Of a stretch of DNA of 64,000 nt, positions 44,614 through 52,869 are shown one piece after another (positions within the stretch are counted from its first letter, which is position 1; each line of letters opens with the position of its first letter). The notes beneath the pieces were generated by a model. The model was not told the origin of the DNA and made no database searches. It was given only the letters and a program-made list of their open reading frames with translations. A program made the translations under genes and the position numbers. This DNA is from Streptomyces sp. DSM 110735 (GTDB lineage Bacteria > Actinomycetota > Actinomycetes > Streptomycetales > Streptomycetaceae): assembly GCF_016482685.1 (NCBI RefSeq), contig NZ_JACYHF010000008.1, positions 124,001 to 188,000 on the forward strand, given 5' to 3'.

Positions 44614-46479
44614 ATGAGACCACCCCTGCGCCCGGTCCGGCTGCTGCTGGCCGCGCTGCTGACCGCCGGGCTCGGCACCCTCGCCGTCCCCGCCGCGCAC
44701 GCGGCGGGCGAGCCGGTGACGGCCTGGCTCACCACCACCGACGACTCCGGCGGGCGCCATGTCACCCGCGGGCTCCAGCAACAGGCGCCGTTCGCCTTCT
44801 CCTCGGGCACCGGCGGCTCGGGCGAGAACATCACCGTCGACGAGGGCACCCGCTACCAGACCTTCACCGGCGGCGGCGCGTCCTTCACCGACACCGCCGC
44901 CTGGCTGATGAACAGCAGCGGCGCGCTCTCCCAGTCCACCCGCGACGCCACCCTGCGCAAGCTGTTCTCCCCCACGGACGGCATCGGTCTGTCGTTCCTG
45001 CGCAACCCGATGGGCGCCTCCGACCTGGCCCGCTCCGGCTACACCTACGACGACGTCCCGGCCGGGCAGACCGACCCCTCGCTCGCCAAGTTCTCGATCG
45101 CGCACGACCTCGCGGACGTCGCCCCGCTCACCCGGCAGGCGCTCCAGTTGAACCCGTCCCTCACCGTCATGGCCTCCCCATGGACGGCGCCTGCCTGGAT
45201 GAAGGACAGCGGCTCGCTCAACGGCGGCTGGCTGAAGGCGGAGGACTACGGCGCCTACGCGTCGTACTTCGTGAAGTACCTCCAGGCGTACCGCGATCAG
45301 GGCGTGAACGTCTCCTACGTCACCGCCCAGAACGAGCCGACCTGCTGCTCGGGCTACCCCTCGATGAGCTGGAACGCCAGCGGGCTCGCCTACTTCACCA
45401 AGAGCGAGCTGCTGCCCAAGCTCCAGCAGGCGGGTCTGTCCACCAAGGTCCTGGCGCACGACTGGAACTGGGACTCCTACGACTCCTACGCCGCCCAGAC
45501 CGTGGACGACGCGGCGGTGCGCAGCCACCCCAACTTCGGCGGGATCGCCTGGCACGGCTACGGCGGTGACGTGGGCAAGCAGACGACCGTGCACAACCAG
45601 TACCCGAACCTGGACGCCTTCGCCACCGAGCACTCCGGCGGCACCTGGATCGCCGACCAGCAGCGCGAGGACATGTCCAACATCATCGACTACACCCGCA
45701 ACTGGGCGAAGTCGGTGACCAAGTGGTCCCTCGCGGTGGACCAGAACATGGGCCCGCACAACGGCGGTTGCGGCACCTGCACCGGTCTGATCACCGTGCA
45801 CAACGGCGACAGCCGCAGCGGGAGCGTGGACTACACCGTCGAGTACTACGACATGGGTCACCTCACCAAGTTCGTCCGCCCCGGCGCCCAGCGCATCGCC
45901 TCGACCGCCTCCACCGCCGTGCCCAACGTCGCCTGGCGCAACCCCGACGGCAGCAAGGCGCTGATCGCCTACAACGGCGGCTCCTCGGCCAAGTCGGTCA
46001 CCATCAACTGGGGTGGGCAGCACGCCACTTACTCCCTCCCCGCCCGCACCTCCGCCACCTTCACCTGGTCCGGCACCCCGTCCGGCGACGGCGCCCGCAC
46101 CGGCGCCTTCACCGGTCTGGCGGGCAAGTGCCTTGACGTGGCGGGCGGTTCGTCCGCCAACGGCAGCGCCGTCCAGCTCTACGACTGCAACGGCAGCACC
46201 GCCCAGCAGTGGACGGTCAGCGCCGACGGCTCGGTCCGCGCCCTCGGCAAGTGCCTGGACGTCACCTCCGCCTCCACCGCGAACGGCGCCAAGGTCCAGC
46301 TCTACGACTGCAACGGCACCGGCGCCCAGCAGTGGTCCTACAACGCCTCCACCGGCGACGTCGTCAACACGGCGGCGGACAAGTGCCTGGACGTCACGGA
46401 CAACTCCTCGGCGAACGGGGCCAGGGCCCAGATCTGGTCCTGCACCGGAGCCGCCAACCAGAAATGGACGCTGCGCTAG
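44614..46479 (+). CDS. Secreted GH30 glycosidase with ricin-type CBM13
   Basis: 621 residues from ATG 44614; an in-frame upstream ATG at 44515 would spoil the signal peptide. Signal peptide PVRLLLAALLTAGLGTLAVP ending AAHA-AG. GH30 catalytic domain: QTFTGGGASFTDTAAWL, SFLRNPMGASDL, acid/base Glu in VTAQNEPTCCSGYP, nucleophile Glu in FATEHSGGTW. C-terminal ~130 residues are a three-repeat ricin beta-trefoil (KCLDVAGGSSANGSAVQLYD; CNGTGAQQWS; KCLDVTDNSSANGARAQIW). GH30 enzymes of this layout act as glucosylceramidase or endo-beta-1,6-glucanase; the divergent GH3 would finish the oligosaccharides. Confidence 0.93.
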   Translation: MRPPLRPVRLLLAALLTAGLGTLAVPAAHAAGEPVTAWLTTTDDSGGRHVTRGLQQQAPFAFSSGTGGSGENITVDEGTRYQTFTGGGASFTDTAAWLMNSSGALSQSTRDATLRKLFSPTDGIGLSFLRNPMGASDLARSGYTYDDVPAGQTDPSLAKFSIAHDLADVAPLTRQALQLNPSLTVMASPWTAPAWMKDSGSLNGGWLKAEDYGAYASYFVKYLQAYRDQGVNVSYVTAQNEPTCCSGYPSMSWNASGLAYFTKSELLPKLQQAGLSTKVLAHDWNWDSYDSYAAQTVDDAAVRSHPNFGGIAWHGYGGDVGKQTTVHNQYPNLDAFATEHSGGTWIADQQREDMSNIIDYTRNWAKSVTKWSLAVDQNMGPHNGGCGTCTGLITVHNGDSRSGSVDYTVEYYDMGHLTKFVRPGAQRIASTASTAVPNVAWRNPDGSKALIAYNGGSSAKSVTINWGGQHATYSLPARTSATFTWSGTPSGDGARTGAFTGLAGKCLDVAGGSSANGSAVQLYDCNGSTAQQWTVSADGSVRALGKCLDVTSASTANGAKVQLYDCNGTGAQQWSYNASTGDVVNTAADKCLDVTDNSSANGARAQIWSCTGAANQKWTLR

Positions 46480-46574
46480 CGCGCACGACTGGTCCGCACG
46501 GGCGCGCGACGGGTTTCCCGGCAGGACGGCGGTGGTACGCGGCCCGTATCACCCCTCCTGACCGGGAGCCCGAG

Positions 46575-47165
46575 ATGACCACACCGCAGGATCTGCTGTT
46601 CGTCGTGCTCGACGTCCGCGCCGACCGGCCCGTCGAGCGCGGGGACCTGTCGCTGGCGCTGGCGGGGGCCGAGCTGCTGGATCTTCTCGGGGCCGGGGTG
46701 GCCGAGCTGCGGGAGGACCTGATCGTGCCGACCTCCGGGCACCTGACCGGGGACCGGCTCCTGGACGAGGCGGCAGCGGCGCTGGTGCGCGAGGAGCCGT
46801 ACGAGCCGGTGCGGGACTGGCTGTGGCGGCGCGGGGACGGGCTCGCCGCGACCTACACGGACGCGCTGGAGCCGGGCGGCTCCGGACTGCGGCACCTGTT
46901 CCGGCGCCCCGAACCGGCGGACTCCGCCGAGCGGCGGCAGGCGGCCGAGCGCTGGGCCGTACGGGAGCCCGTGCTGACCGGGCTCGCCGCCGAGCTGGGC
47001 ATCGGGGAGCCCGGGGTGAAGGGCGGCACGGAGGAGAACCCGGAGGACGACCGGGTGGCGCTCGTGCTGGCCACCGTCGGCGAGGCGCTCACCGAGCTGG
47101 AGGCGGTGCGGCAGCGGCGGCGGATCGAGGAGGACGCCTTCGACAACGTCTGGCGCGCCCCCTGA
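46575..47165 (+). CDS. GOLPH3/Vps74-like (GPP34) protein
   Basis: 196 residues from ATG 46575 with CGGGAGC upstream. GPP34-type features: PQDLLFVVLDVRADRPVERG, then ELLDLLGAGVAELREDLIVP, DRLLDEAAAAL and a C-terminal helix EALTELEAVRQRRRIEEDAF. In eukaryotes GOLPH3 binds PI4P; in actinobacteria such proteins are small and cytoplasmic with no settled role. Convergent with cimA (28-bp gap). Confidence 0.88.
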   Translation: MTTPQDLLFVVLDVRADRPVERGDLSLALAGAELLDLLGAGVAELREDLIVPTSGHLTGDRLLDEAAAALVREEPYEPVRDWLWRRGDGLAATYTDALEPGGSGLRHLFRRPEPADSAERRQAAERWAVREPVLTGLAAELGIGEPGVKGGTEENPEDDRVALVLATVGEALTELEAVRQRRRIEEDAFDNVWRAP

Positions 47166-47193
47166 CCGCCGCCGCACCCGCTCTCTCCGGCGC

Positions 47194-48798
47194 CTACTCG
47201 GCCGGTTCCACGCCCGCGCGCAGCAGTCCGTAGGTGTAGGCGTCCTCCAGTGCCTGCCAGGAGGCGGCGATGACGTTCTCCGCGACGCCTACCGTGGACC
47301 ACTCCCCCGCGCCGTCGCCCGTGGAGATCAGCACGCGGGTCGTGGAGGAGGTGCCGTGCTTGCCCTCCAGGATGCGGACCTTGTAGTCCACCAGCTCCAG
47401 CTTGGCGAGCTGCGGGTAGATCTTCTCCAGCGCCACGCGCAGCGCCCGGTCGAGGGCGTTGACCGGGCCGTTGCCCTCGGCGGTGGCGACGATCCGCTCG
47501 CCCTTGGCCCACAGCTTCACGGTCGCCTCGTTGGCGTGGGTGCCGTCGGGGCGGTCCTCCACGATGGCCCGCCAGGACTCCACGTCGAAGTACTTCAGCG
47601 GACCGCCCTGGACCTCGGCGCGCAGCAGCAGCTCGAAGGAGGCGTCGGCGGCCTCGTAGGTGTAGCCCGCCAGTTCGCGCTCCTTGACCCGCTCGACCAC
47701 CCGCCCGACCAGCTCGCGGTCGCCGCCGAGGTCGACGCCCAGCTCGCGTCCCTTCAGCTCGATGGAGGCGCGGCCCGCCATGTCGGAGACCAGCATCCGC
47801 ATGGTGTTGCCGACCCGCTCGGGGTCGATGTGCTGGTAGAGGTCGGGGTCAACCTTGATCGCGGAGGCGTGCAGCCCTGCCTTGTGGGCGAAGGCGGAGA
47901 CGCCGACGTAGGGCTGGTGGGTGGAGGGGGTGAGGTTGACGACCTCGGCGATGGCGTGCGAGATGCGGGTGGTCTCGCGCAGCGCGCCGTCGGGCAGCAC
48001 CTTCTTGCCGTACTTCAGCTCCAGCGCGGCCACGACCGGGAACAGGTTGGCGTTGCCGACGCGCTCGCCGTAGCCGTTCGCCGTGCACTGGACGTGGGTC
48101 GCGCCCGCGTCGACGGCGGCGAGGGTGTTGGCGACCGCGCAGCCGGTGTCGTCCTGGGCGTGGATGCCGAGCCGGGCGCCGGTGTCGGCGAGCACGGTGG
48201 AGACGACGGCGCCGATCTGCGCCGGGAGCATCCCGCCGTTGGTGTCGCAGAGGACGACCACGTCGGCGCCCGCCTCGGCGGCGGTCCGTACGACGGCCTT
48301 GGCGTACTCGGGGTTGGCGCGGTAGCCGTCGAAGAAGTGCTCGCAGTCCACGAAGACCCGGCGCCCCTCGGCGCGCAGGTGGGCGACGGTGTCGCGGATC
48401 ATCTCCAGGTTCTCGTCGAGCGTGGTGCGCAGGGCGAGTTCGACATGCCGGTCGTGTGCCTTGGCGACCAGCGTGACGACGGGGGCGCCGGACTCCAGCA
48501 GCGCTCTGACCTGCGGATCGTCGGCGGCTTTGGCGCCGGGGCGGCGGGTGGCGCCGAAGGCGACGAGCACCGCGTGCTTCAGGCGCAGCTCCTCGCGGGC
48601 GCGGGCGAAGAACTCGGTGTCGCGCGGGTTGGCGCCGGGCCAGCCGCCCTCGATGAAGCCCACGCCGAAGTCGTCCAGGTGCCGTGCGATGGCCAGCTTG
48701 TCCGCGACGGTGAGGTTGATGCCCTCGCGCTGCGCGCCGTCGCGCAGCGTGGTGTCGAAGACGTGGAAGGAATCGTCGAGCTCGCTGGTTGCGGTCAT
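47194..48798 (-). CDS. cimA: (R)-citramalate synthase
   Basis: 534 residues from ATG 48798, with CAGGAGCC upstream. DRE-TIM metallolyase: FHVFDTTLRDGAQREGINLT (metal site), IEGGWPGANPRDTEFF, DCEHFFDGYRANPEYA, IHAQDDTGCAVANTLAAVDAG, and the HAKAGLHA-type motif as FAHKAGLHASAI. Residues ~390 onward are the LeuA regulatory dimer domain. It condenses pyruvate and acetyl-CoA, giving 2-oxobutyrate for isoleucine without threonine. The annotated homologues were long labelled 2-isopropylmalate synthase; length and the GGWPGANP motif favour CimA. The leader upstream carries a T-box-like element and terminator. Confidence 0.92.
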   Translation of the reverse strand: MTATSELDDSFHVFDTTLRDGAQREGINLTVADKLAIARHLDDFGVGFIEGGWPGANPRDTEFFARAREELRLKHAVLVAFGATRRPGAKAADDPQVRALLESGAPVVTLVAKAHDRHVELALRTTLDENLEMIRDTVAHLRAEGRRVFVDCEHFFDGYRANPEYAKAVVRTAAEAGADVVVLCDTNGGMLPAQIGAVVSTVLADTGARLGIHAQDDTGCAVANTLAAVDAGATHVQCTANGYGERVGNANLFPVVAALELKYGKKVLPDGALRETTRISHAIAEVVNLTPSTHQPYVGVSAFAHKAGLHASAIKVDPDLYQHIDPERVGNTMRMLVSDMAGRASIELKGRELGVDLGGDRELVGRVVERVKERELAGYTYEAADASFELLLRAEVQGGPLKYFDVESWRAIVEDRPDGTHANEATVKLWAKGERIVATAEGNGPVNALDRALRVALEKIYPQLAKLELVDYKVRILEGKHGTSSTTRVLISTGDGAGEWSTVGVAENVIAASWQALEDAYTYGLLRAGVEPAE

Positions 48799-48903
48799 GG
48801 TCTCAAGGCTCCTGTTGTGATGTCGGTCTTACCGGATGACCGGCTCCACCGTTCCCCCCAGTTTCCCTCGCGCTCCGTCACCGGCCGTGGGTGGGCCGAA
48901 AAC

Positions 48904-48931
48904 GAAAAAACCTCTCGCGGGTGCGAGAGGT
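48904..48931 (-). terminator. Intrinsic terminator in the cimA leader
   Basis: On the minus strand ACCTCTCGC-ACCC-GCGAGAGGT forms a perfect 9-bp stem followed by a run of Us (six As at 48905-48910 on the plus strand). A true U-tract terminator is unusual in this window and here lies 106 bp upstream of the cimA start, so it is an attenuator candidate. Confidence 0.85.
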
Positions 48932-48937
48932 CTGCGC

Positions 48938-48965
48938 GCGGGTCGAGGACGACGGTGCCACCCGC
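48938..48965 (-). promoter_or_regulatory. T-box-like antiterminator upstream of cimA
   Basis: The minus strand reads GCGGGTGGCACCGTCG, close to the T-box consensus AGGGTGGNACCGCG. It folds as helix A1 GCGGG/CCCGC, the 7-nt bulge TGGCACC, and helix A2 TCG/CGA (or GTCG/CGAC) with a TCCT loop, exactly the T-box antiterminator plan. The bulge TGGC would pair with the GCCA end of an uncharged tRNA. GCGGGTG can instead pair with CACCCGC in the terminator just downstream. An AUC at 48980-48982 could be an Ile specifier. Confidence 0.6.
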
Positions 48966-49113
48966 ACGTGGTCGTACGAGATGGTCACTGCGGACCGGCG
49001 CGCCTGCTGCCCATAATCATGGAGAGCGAGAACACGGGGGAATTCTGGCACAGAACACCCGCCGTCCCACCGGGTGTCTCAATATGCGGGCGGGGGTGTC
49101 CAGAACGGCACAT

Positions 49114-49157
49114 GGGGAAGCGCCCCGGACCCGCGGAGGTCCGGGGCGCTTTCCCCG
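49114..49157. terminator. Terminator hairpin downstream of ilvE
   Basis: GGGGAAGCGCCCCGGACC pairs with GGTCCGGGGCGCTT-CCCC (one bulged T), 5-nt loop, about 30 bp past the ilvE stop. Confidence 0.85.
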
Positions 49158-49185
49158 TCGGCTGTCGCCGGGCGTACGGCTCGCG

Positions 49186-50277
49186 CTACTTGGCCAGCTC
49201 GTGCATCCAGCCGTGCTTGTCCTCGGTGACGCCGCGCTGGAGGTCGAGCAGCGCCTCGCGCAGGCGGAGGGTGACCTCGCCGGGCTCGCCGTCGCCCTGC
49301 TTCCACTCGGCGCCTTCGCGCTTGACGGTGCCGACCGGGGTGATCACGGCGGCGGTGCCGCAGGCGAAGACCTCGGTCAGGGTGCCGTTCTCCGTGTCGC
49401 GCTGCCACTGGTCGACCGAGATACGGCCCTCCTCCGCCTCGTAGCCGAGGTCGCGGGCGACGGTCAGCAGGGAGTCGCGGGTGACGCCCTCCAGGATGGA
49501 GCCGGTCAGGGTGGGGGTGACGATCTTGTTCCCGTAGACGAAGAACAGGTTCATGCCGCCCAGTTCCTCGACCCACTTGTGCTCGACGGCGTCGAGGTAG
49601 CAGACCTGGTCGCAGCCCTTGGTGGCGGCTTCGGCCTGCGCGAGCAGGGAGGCGGCGTAGTTGCCGCCGGTCTTGGCGTCGCCCATGCCGCCGGGGACGG
49701 CGCGGACGCGGTCCTCGGAGGCCCAGATGGAGACGGGCTTCACGCCGCCCTTGAAGTAGGCGCCGGCCGGGGAGGCGATGACGAGGAACAGGTACTCGTT
49801 GGACGGCTTCACACCCAGACCGACCTCGGTGCCGATCATGAAGGGGCGCAGGTAGAGGGACTCCTCGCCGCCGTGCGCGGGCACCCACTCCTTGTCCTGG
49901 GAGACCAGTGCGTCGCATGCCTCGACGAAGGTCTCCACGGGCAGCTCGGGCATGCCGAGGCGGTGCGCGGAGCGCTGGAAGCGGCGGGCGTTCTGCTCGG
50001 GACGGAAGGTGGCGACCGAGCCGTCGGGGCGGCGGTACGCCTTCAGTCCCTCGAAGATCTCCTGCGCGTAGTGCAGGACGTTGGTGGCCGGGTCGAGCGG
50101 GATGGCGGCGTACGGGACGAGCTGGCCGTCGTGCCAGCCGCGGCCCTCGGTCCACCGGATGGTCACCATGTGGTCGGTGAAGTGGCGACCGAAACCGGGG
50201 TTGGCCAGGATCGCCTCGCGCTCGGCGGCGGCGAGCGGGTGGGCGGAGGGCTTGAGCTCGATCGTGGGCGTCGTCAT
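49186..50277 (-). CDS. ilvE: Branched-chain amino acid aminotransferase
   Basis: 363 residues from ATG 50277 with AGAAGGA upstream. Fold-type IV PLP enzyme: NVLHYAQEIFEGLKAYRRPDG, RFQRSAHRLGMPELP, DAKTGGNYAASLLAQAEA with the PLP lysine, DAVEHKWVEELGGMNLFFVYG and GTAAVITPVGTV. It carries out the last step of Leu, Ile and Val synthesis and the first of their breakdown. leuB is upstream on the same strand, separated by a 317-bp gap with a terminator, so ilvE probably has its own promoter. Confidence 0.96.
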   Translation of the reverse strand: MTTPTIELKPSAHPLAAAEREAILANPGFGRHFTDHMVTIRWTEGRGWHDGQLVPYAAIPLDPATNVLHYAQEIFEGLKAYRRPDGSVATFRPEQNARRFQRSAHRLGMPELPVETFVEACDALVSQDKEWVPAHGGEESLYLRPFMIGTEVGLGVKPSNEYLFLVIASPAGAYFKGGVKPVSIWASEDRVRAVPGGMGDAKTGGNYAASLLAQAEAATKGCDQVCYLDAVEHKWVEELGGMNLFFVYGNKIVTPTLTGSILEGVTRDSLLTVARDLGYEAEEGRISVDQWQRDTENGTLTEVFACGTAAVITPVGTVKREGAEWKQGDGEPGEVTLRLREALLDLQRGVTEDKHGWMHELAK

Positions 50278-50594
50278 GAGCGGGAATCCTTCTCTTCCTG
50301 GCGGGTCGGGGCGGCTTCCGGTCTTCCGACCGGACCGGGGTCGCCCCCGGCGAAAACGCAGCACCGGTCGTGGCGGGCCGCGCTCACGCCGCCCGCACCG
50401 GCCGGGGGCCGGTGTGAGGACGTCCCGAGCATTCCCTCATACCGCGGCTCCGCGTTCGATTATCGCGCGGAGGCGGGGCCGGAAGGAATCGGGGTGAATA
50501 CGACCCAGGGGTTGATGGTGGCATCGCACGGGCGCATGGCAAAGGGCCGCCGGGCGCTGGACGCGACCCGGCGGCCCTCGAAGGGCCCGGCGGG
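50278..50594 (-). other. leuB-ilvE intergenic region with possible leader
   Basis: 317 bp. After the leuB terminator, the minus strand has an 18-codon open frame (50440 down to 50384, MRECSGRPHTGPRPVRAA) with GGAG upstream; its coding region overlaps an 8-bp hairpin CACCGGCC/GGCCGGTG (50396-50414). It has no branched-chain codon run, so attenuation by leader peptide is not supported. Confidence 0.4.
50543..50578. terminator. Terminator hairpin downstream of leuB
   Basis: AGGGCCGCCGGG at 50543-50554 pairs perfectly with 50567-50578; 12-nt loop; 17 bp after the leuB stop. Confidence 0.8.
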
Positions 50595-51638
50595 TCAGCC
50601 GGTTACGCCCGCTACGAGCGCGTCGCCGATCTCGGCGGTGGAGCGGGCGGGAGTGCCCACACGGGCGGTGAGGTCGGCGGCTACCGCCGCGTCCACGCGG
50701 TCCGCCTCCGCCTCGTAGCCGAGGTGGCGCAGCAGGAGGGCCACGGAGAGGACCGTGGCGGTGGGGTCCGCCTTGCCCTGTCCGGCGATGTCCGGGGCGG
50801 AGCCGTGGACGGGCTCGAACATCGACGGGAACTCCCGGCTCGGGTTGATGTTGCCCGAGGCGGCGACCCCGATGCCGCCGGAGACGGCTGCGGCGAGGTC
50901 GGTGATGATGTCGCCGAACAGGTTGTCGGTGACGATCACGTCGAAGCGCTCGGGCTGGGTGACCAGGTAGATGGTCGCCGCGTCGACGTGGATGTACTCG
51001 GTGGTGACCGCGGGGAACTCCTCGGCCACCTTGTTGAAGATGTTGGTCCACAGGTGCCCGGCGAATGTCAGCACGTTGTTCTTGTGGACCAGGGTGAGCT
51101 TCTTGCGCGGGCGTGCCTGGGCGCGGGCGAAGGCGTCGCGGACGACGCGCTCGACGCCGTAGGCGGTGTTCACGGAGACCTCGGTGGCGACCTCGTGCTC
51201 GGTGCCGGTGCGGATGGTGCCGCCGTTGCCCGTGTACGGACCCTCGGTGCCCTCGCGGACCACCACGAAGTCGATCTCCGGCTGCCCGGCGAGCGGGGTC
51301 TCGACGCCGGGGAGCAGCTTGGAGGGGCGCAGGTTCACATGGTGGTCGAAGGCGAACCGGAGCTTGAGCAGGAAGCCGCGCTCCAGGACGCCCGACGGCA
51401 CGCCCGGGTCGCCGATCGCGCCGAGCAGGATGGCGTCGTGCCCCTTGAGGGAGGCGAGGTCGGCGTCGGTGAGGGTCTCCCCGGTGGCGTGGTAGCGCCG
51501 GGCGCCGAAGTCGTACTCCGTCGTCTCCAGCTTCACGTCCTCCGGGAGGACGGCGGAGAGGACCTTGAGACCTTCGGCCACGACCTCCTGGCCGATGCCG
51601 TCACCCGGGATCACTGCGAGATCGATGCTGCGAGACAT
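50595..51638 (-). CDS. leuB: 3-isopropylmalate dehydrogenase
   Basis: 347 residues from ATG 51638. Isocitrate/isopropylmalate dehydrogenase family: LAVIPGDGIGQEVVAEGLKV, LLGAIGDPGVPSGVLERGFL, FVVVREGTEGPYTGNGG, VIVTDNLFGDIITDLAAAVSGG (metal-binding aspartates) and FEPVHGSAPDIAGQGKADP. Oxidises and decarboxylates 3-isopropylmalate in leucine synthesis with NAD. A 43-residue gene lies 76 bp upstream on the same strand. Confidence 0.97.
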   Translation of the reverse strand: MSRSIDLAVIPGDGIGQEVVAEGLKVLSAVLPEDVKLETTEYDFGARRYHATGETLTDADLASLKGHDAILLGAIGDPGVPSGVLERGFLLKLRFAFDHHVNLRPSKLLPGVETPLAGQPEIDFVVVREGTEGPYTGNGGTIRTGTEHEVATEVSVNTAYGVERVVRDAFARAQARPRKKLTLVHKNNVLTFAGHLWTNIFNKVAEEFPAVTTEYIHVDAATIYLVTQPERFDVIVTDNLFGDIITDLAAAVSGGIGVAASGNINPSREFPSMFEPVHGSAPDIAGQGKADPTATVLSVALLLRHLGYEAEADRVDAAVAADLTARVGTPARSTAEIGDALVAGVTG

Positions 51639-51714
51639 GTCGGCACCCTACTCCGGCGTCCCAGGTGATGACACGGACTGTCCGCGATACGGACAGGACG
51701 GCGTTTCGTACGGC

Positions 51715-51846
51715 TCAGTGGCCGGTCTCTCCGCCGTTGTCCCGGCGGTCGAGGGCACGCTGGAGCGCGGCTGCGGCCCGGGCGCGGTCGGTCTCGTTCG
51801 TACGGGAGGTGTGGCGGACTCGGCGGCGGACGGTCGTCTCGGCCAT
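51715..51846 (-). CDS. 43-residue basic protein of unknown function
   Basis: 43 residues from ATG 51846 with a strong GAAGGAG site 8 nt upstream. MAETTVRRRVRHTSRTNETD and RARAAAALQRALDRRDNGG: a basic first half and one amphipathic helix. No domain is recognised. The good ribosome site and short distance to leuB (76 bp) suggest it is real and may share the leuB transcript. It could be a small RNA- or protein-binding factor; no function is claimed. Confidence 0.65.
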   Translation of the reverse strand: MAETTVRRRVRHTSRTNETDRARAAAALQRALDRRDNGGETGH

Positions 51847-52106
51847 GGGAAATCGACTCCTTCGGCAGGCTGGGAGCACGGCAACATGAACGGTGAGACG
51901 CCGGAAGGGGCGGAGAGCGGGCACCGCAGGGATTGCCTGCACAAGGCGCGGCTCACGACCGCCATTCGCTGATGAAGCGAGTCGTTCGGCTCATCCCAAG
52001 CTAAGGGACCGGCCCGCGCCTGTCTGCACCATTACTCGGACTTCCTACTATCTGAGACGGCGCGTCGCGCCCGAGCAGCCTGACCTGCGCTTTCGCGCGC
52101 TTCGCC

Positions 52107-52763
52107 TCAGCCGAGGACGAACGGCAAGCGCTCGGCCAGGGTGCCGAGTTGGGTTCGCTCCGCCGCCGTCGGGGTGCGGCGGCCCGTGCCGAGGAGGAGG
52201 GTGTCGGTGTCGGACATCTCGGTGGGGAAGGGTTCGCCCGTGATGCGGTCCAGGAGGGCGCGGGCGGCGGCGAGGGTCTCGGCGGGCGGGGGTGGGGCGG
52301 CCGGGAGGTGGGTGATGAGGTCCAGGTGGTGGAGGGTCCATTCCAGGACGTAGGCCGAGAGGTAGTCGGCGGTCGTGAGGATCTGGTTCTGGGTGGTGAT
52401 CCAGGTCGCCGGGTCCGCCAGTTCCGCCGCGCGGCCCGCCGCGGAGCCCACGTCGTCCAGGTGGAACTTCAGGAGAGCCGGGTCCTCGTACGCCGCCGCC
52501 AGGCGGACGGTCAGGGCGTCGAGGGGGTCGTCGCCCGTGGGCGGGGTGGGGGTGACGGTCCAGTAGGTCGCCGCGTCGTGGGTGGGGGGCGCGTCGGCGG
52601 GGGTCACCAGGGTGATCAGGACGTCCTGGGCGTCGACGACCAGATGGCACACCAGGTCGCGGACGAGCCAGCCCGCGCAGCCGGAGGGGCGGGCGAAGTC
52701 GGCGTCCGGGAGGGCGGCCACCGTCTCGCGCAGCGCCGTCCAGGAGAGGGAGAAGGGGTCCAT
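52107..52763 (-). CDS. Maleylpyruvate-isomerase-type (DinB-like) protein
   Basis: 218 residues from ATG 52763 with GGAGAGGGAGAAGGGG upstream. Four-helix DinB/MDMPI_N fold: WTALRETVAALPDADFARPSGCAGWLVRD, then LVCHLVVDAQDVLI with a metal-type His, and LEWTLHHLDLITHLP with the paired His. The His set (CHL... HHLD) is the metal site of mycothiol-dependent enzymes of this group. Streptomycetes use mycothiol, so a thiol-transfer or isomerase role is likely; the substrate is unknown. Downstream of rocA behind a strong terminator. Confidence 0.85.
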   Translation of the reverse strand: MDPFSLSWTALRETVAALPDADFARPSGCAGWLVRDLVCHLVVDAQDVLITLVTPADAPPTHDAATYWTVTPTPPTGDDPLDALTVRLAAAYEDPALLKFHLDDVGSAAGRAAELADPATWITTQNQILTTADYLSAYVLEWTLHHLDLITHLPAAPPPPAETLAAARALLDRITGEPFPTEMSDTDTLLLGTGRRTPTAAERTQLGTLAERLPFVLG

Positions 52764-52812
52764 GGCGCGGACGCTAACAGGGGCCGGACGGACGACGGGC
52801 GGGGTACGGGAA

Positions 52813-52854
52813 CGGCCCGGGAGGTCCCGACTCGTGGTCGGGACCTCCCGGGCC
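52813..52854. terminator. Terminator hairpin downstream of rocA
   Basis: A perfect 18-bp stem built on GGCCCGGGAGGTCCCGAC with a 5-nt loop, 15 bp past the rocA stop. Confidence 0.85.
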
Positions 52855-52869
52855 GGTTCGCGGGGAGCG

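Larger units (their letters stand above)
48799..49113 (-). other. cimA leader and promoter region
   Basis: About 315 bp upstream of cimA on its strand. Reading toward cimA it holds a CCAT-GATT-ATGG hairpin (49011-49022), a GGTC/GACC stem-loop followed by an AUC triplet at 48980-48982, the T-box-like antiterminator, an intrinsic terminator, then ~105 nt to the cimA start. No gene is convincing on either strand. Confidence 0.6.

Noticed and set aside
48985..49020. Minus-strand 11-codon frame MIMGSRRAGPQ in the cimA leader as an attenuator leader peptide
   Set aside because: The upstream bases are CTCGCTCTCC with no ribosome site, there is one Ile codon only, and the segment is better explained as structured leader RNA. 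A leaderless start cannot be excluded.
50384..50440. 18-codon frame before ilvE as a branched-chain leader peptide
   Set aside because: It contains no Leu or Ile codons and only one Val, so classical attenuation is not supported despite the nearby hairpin.
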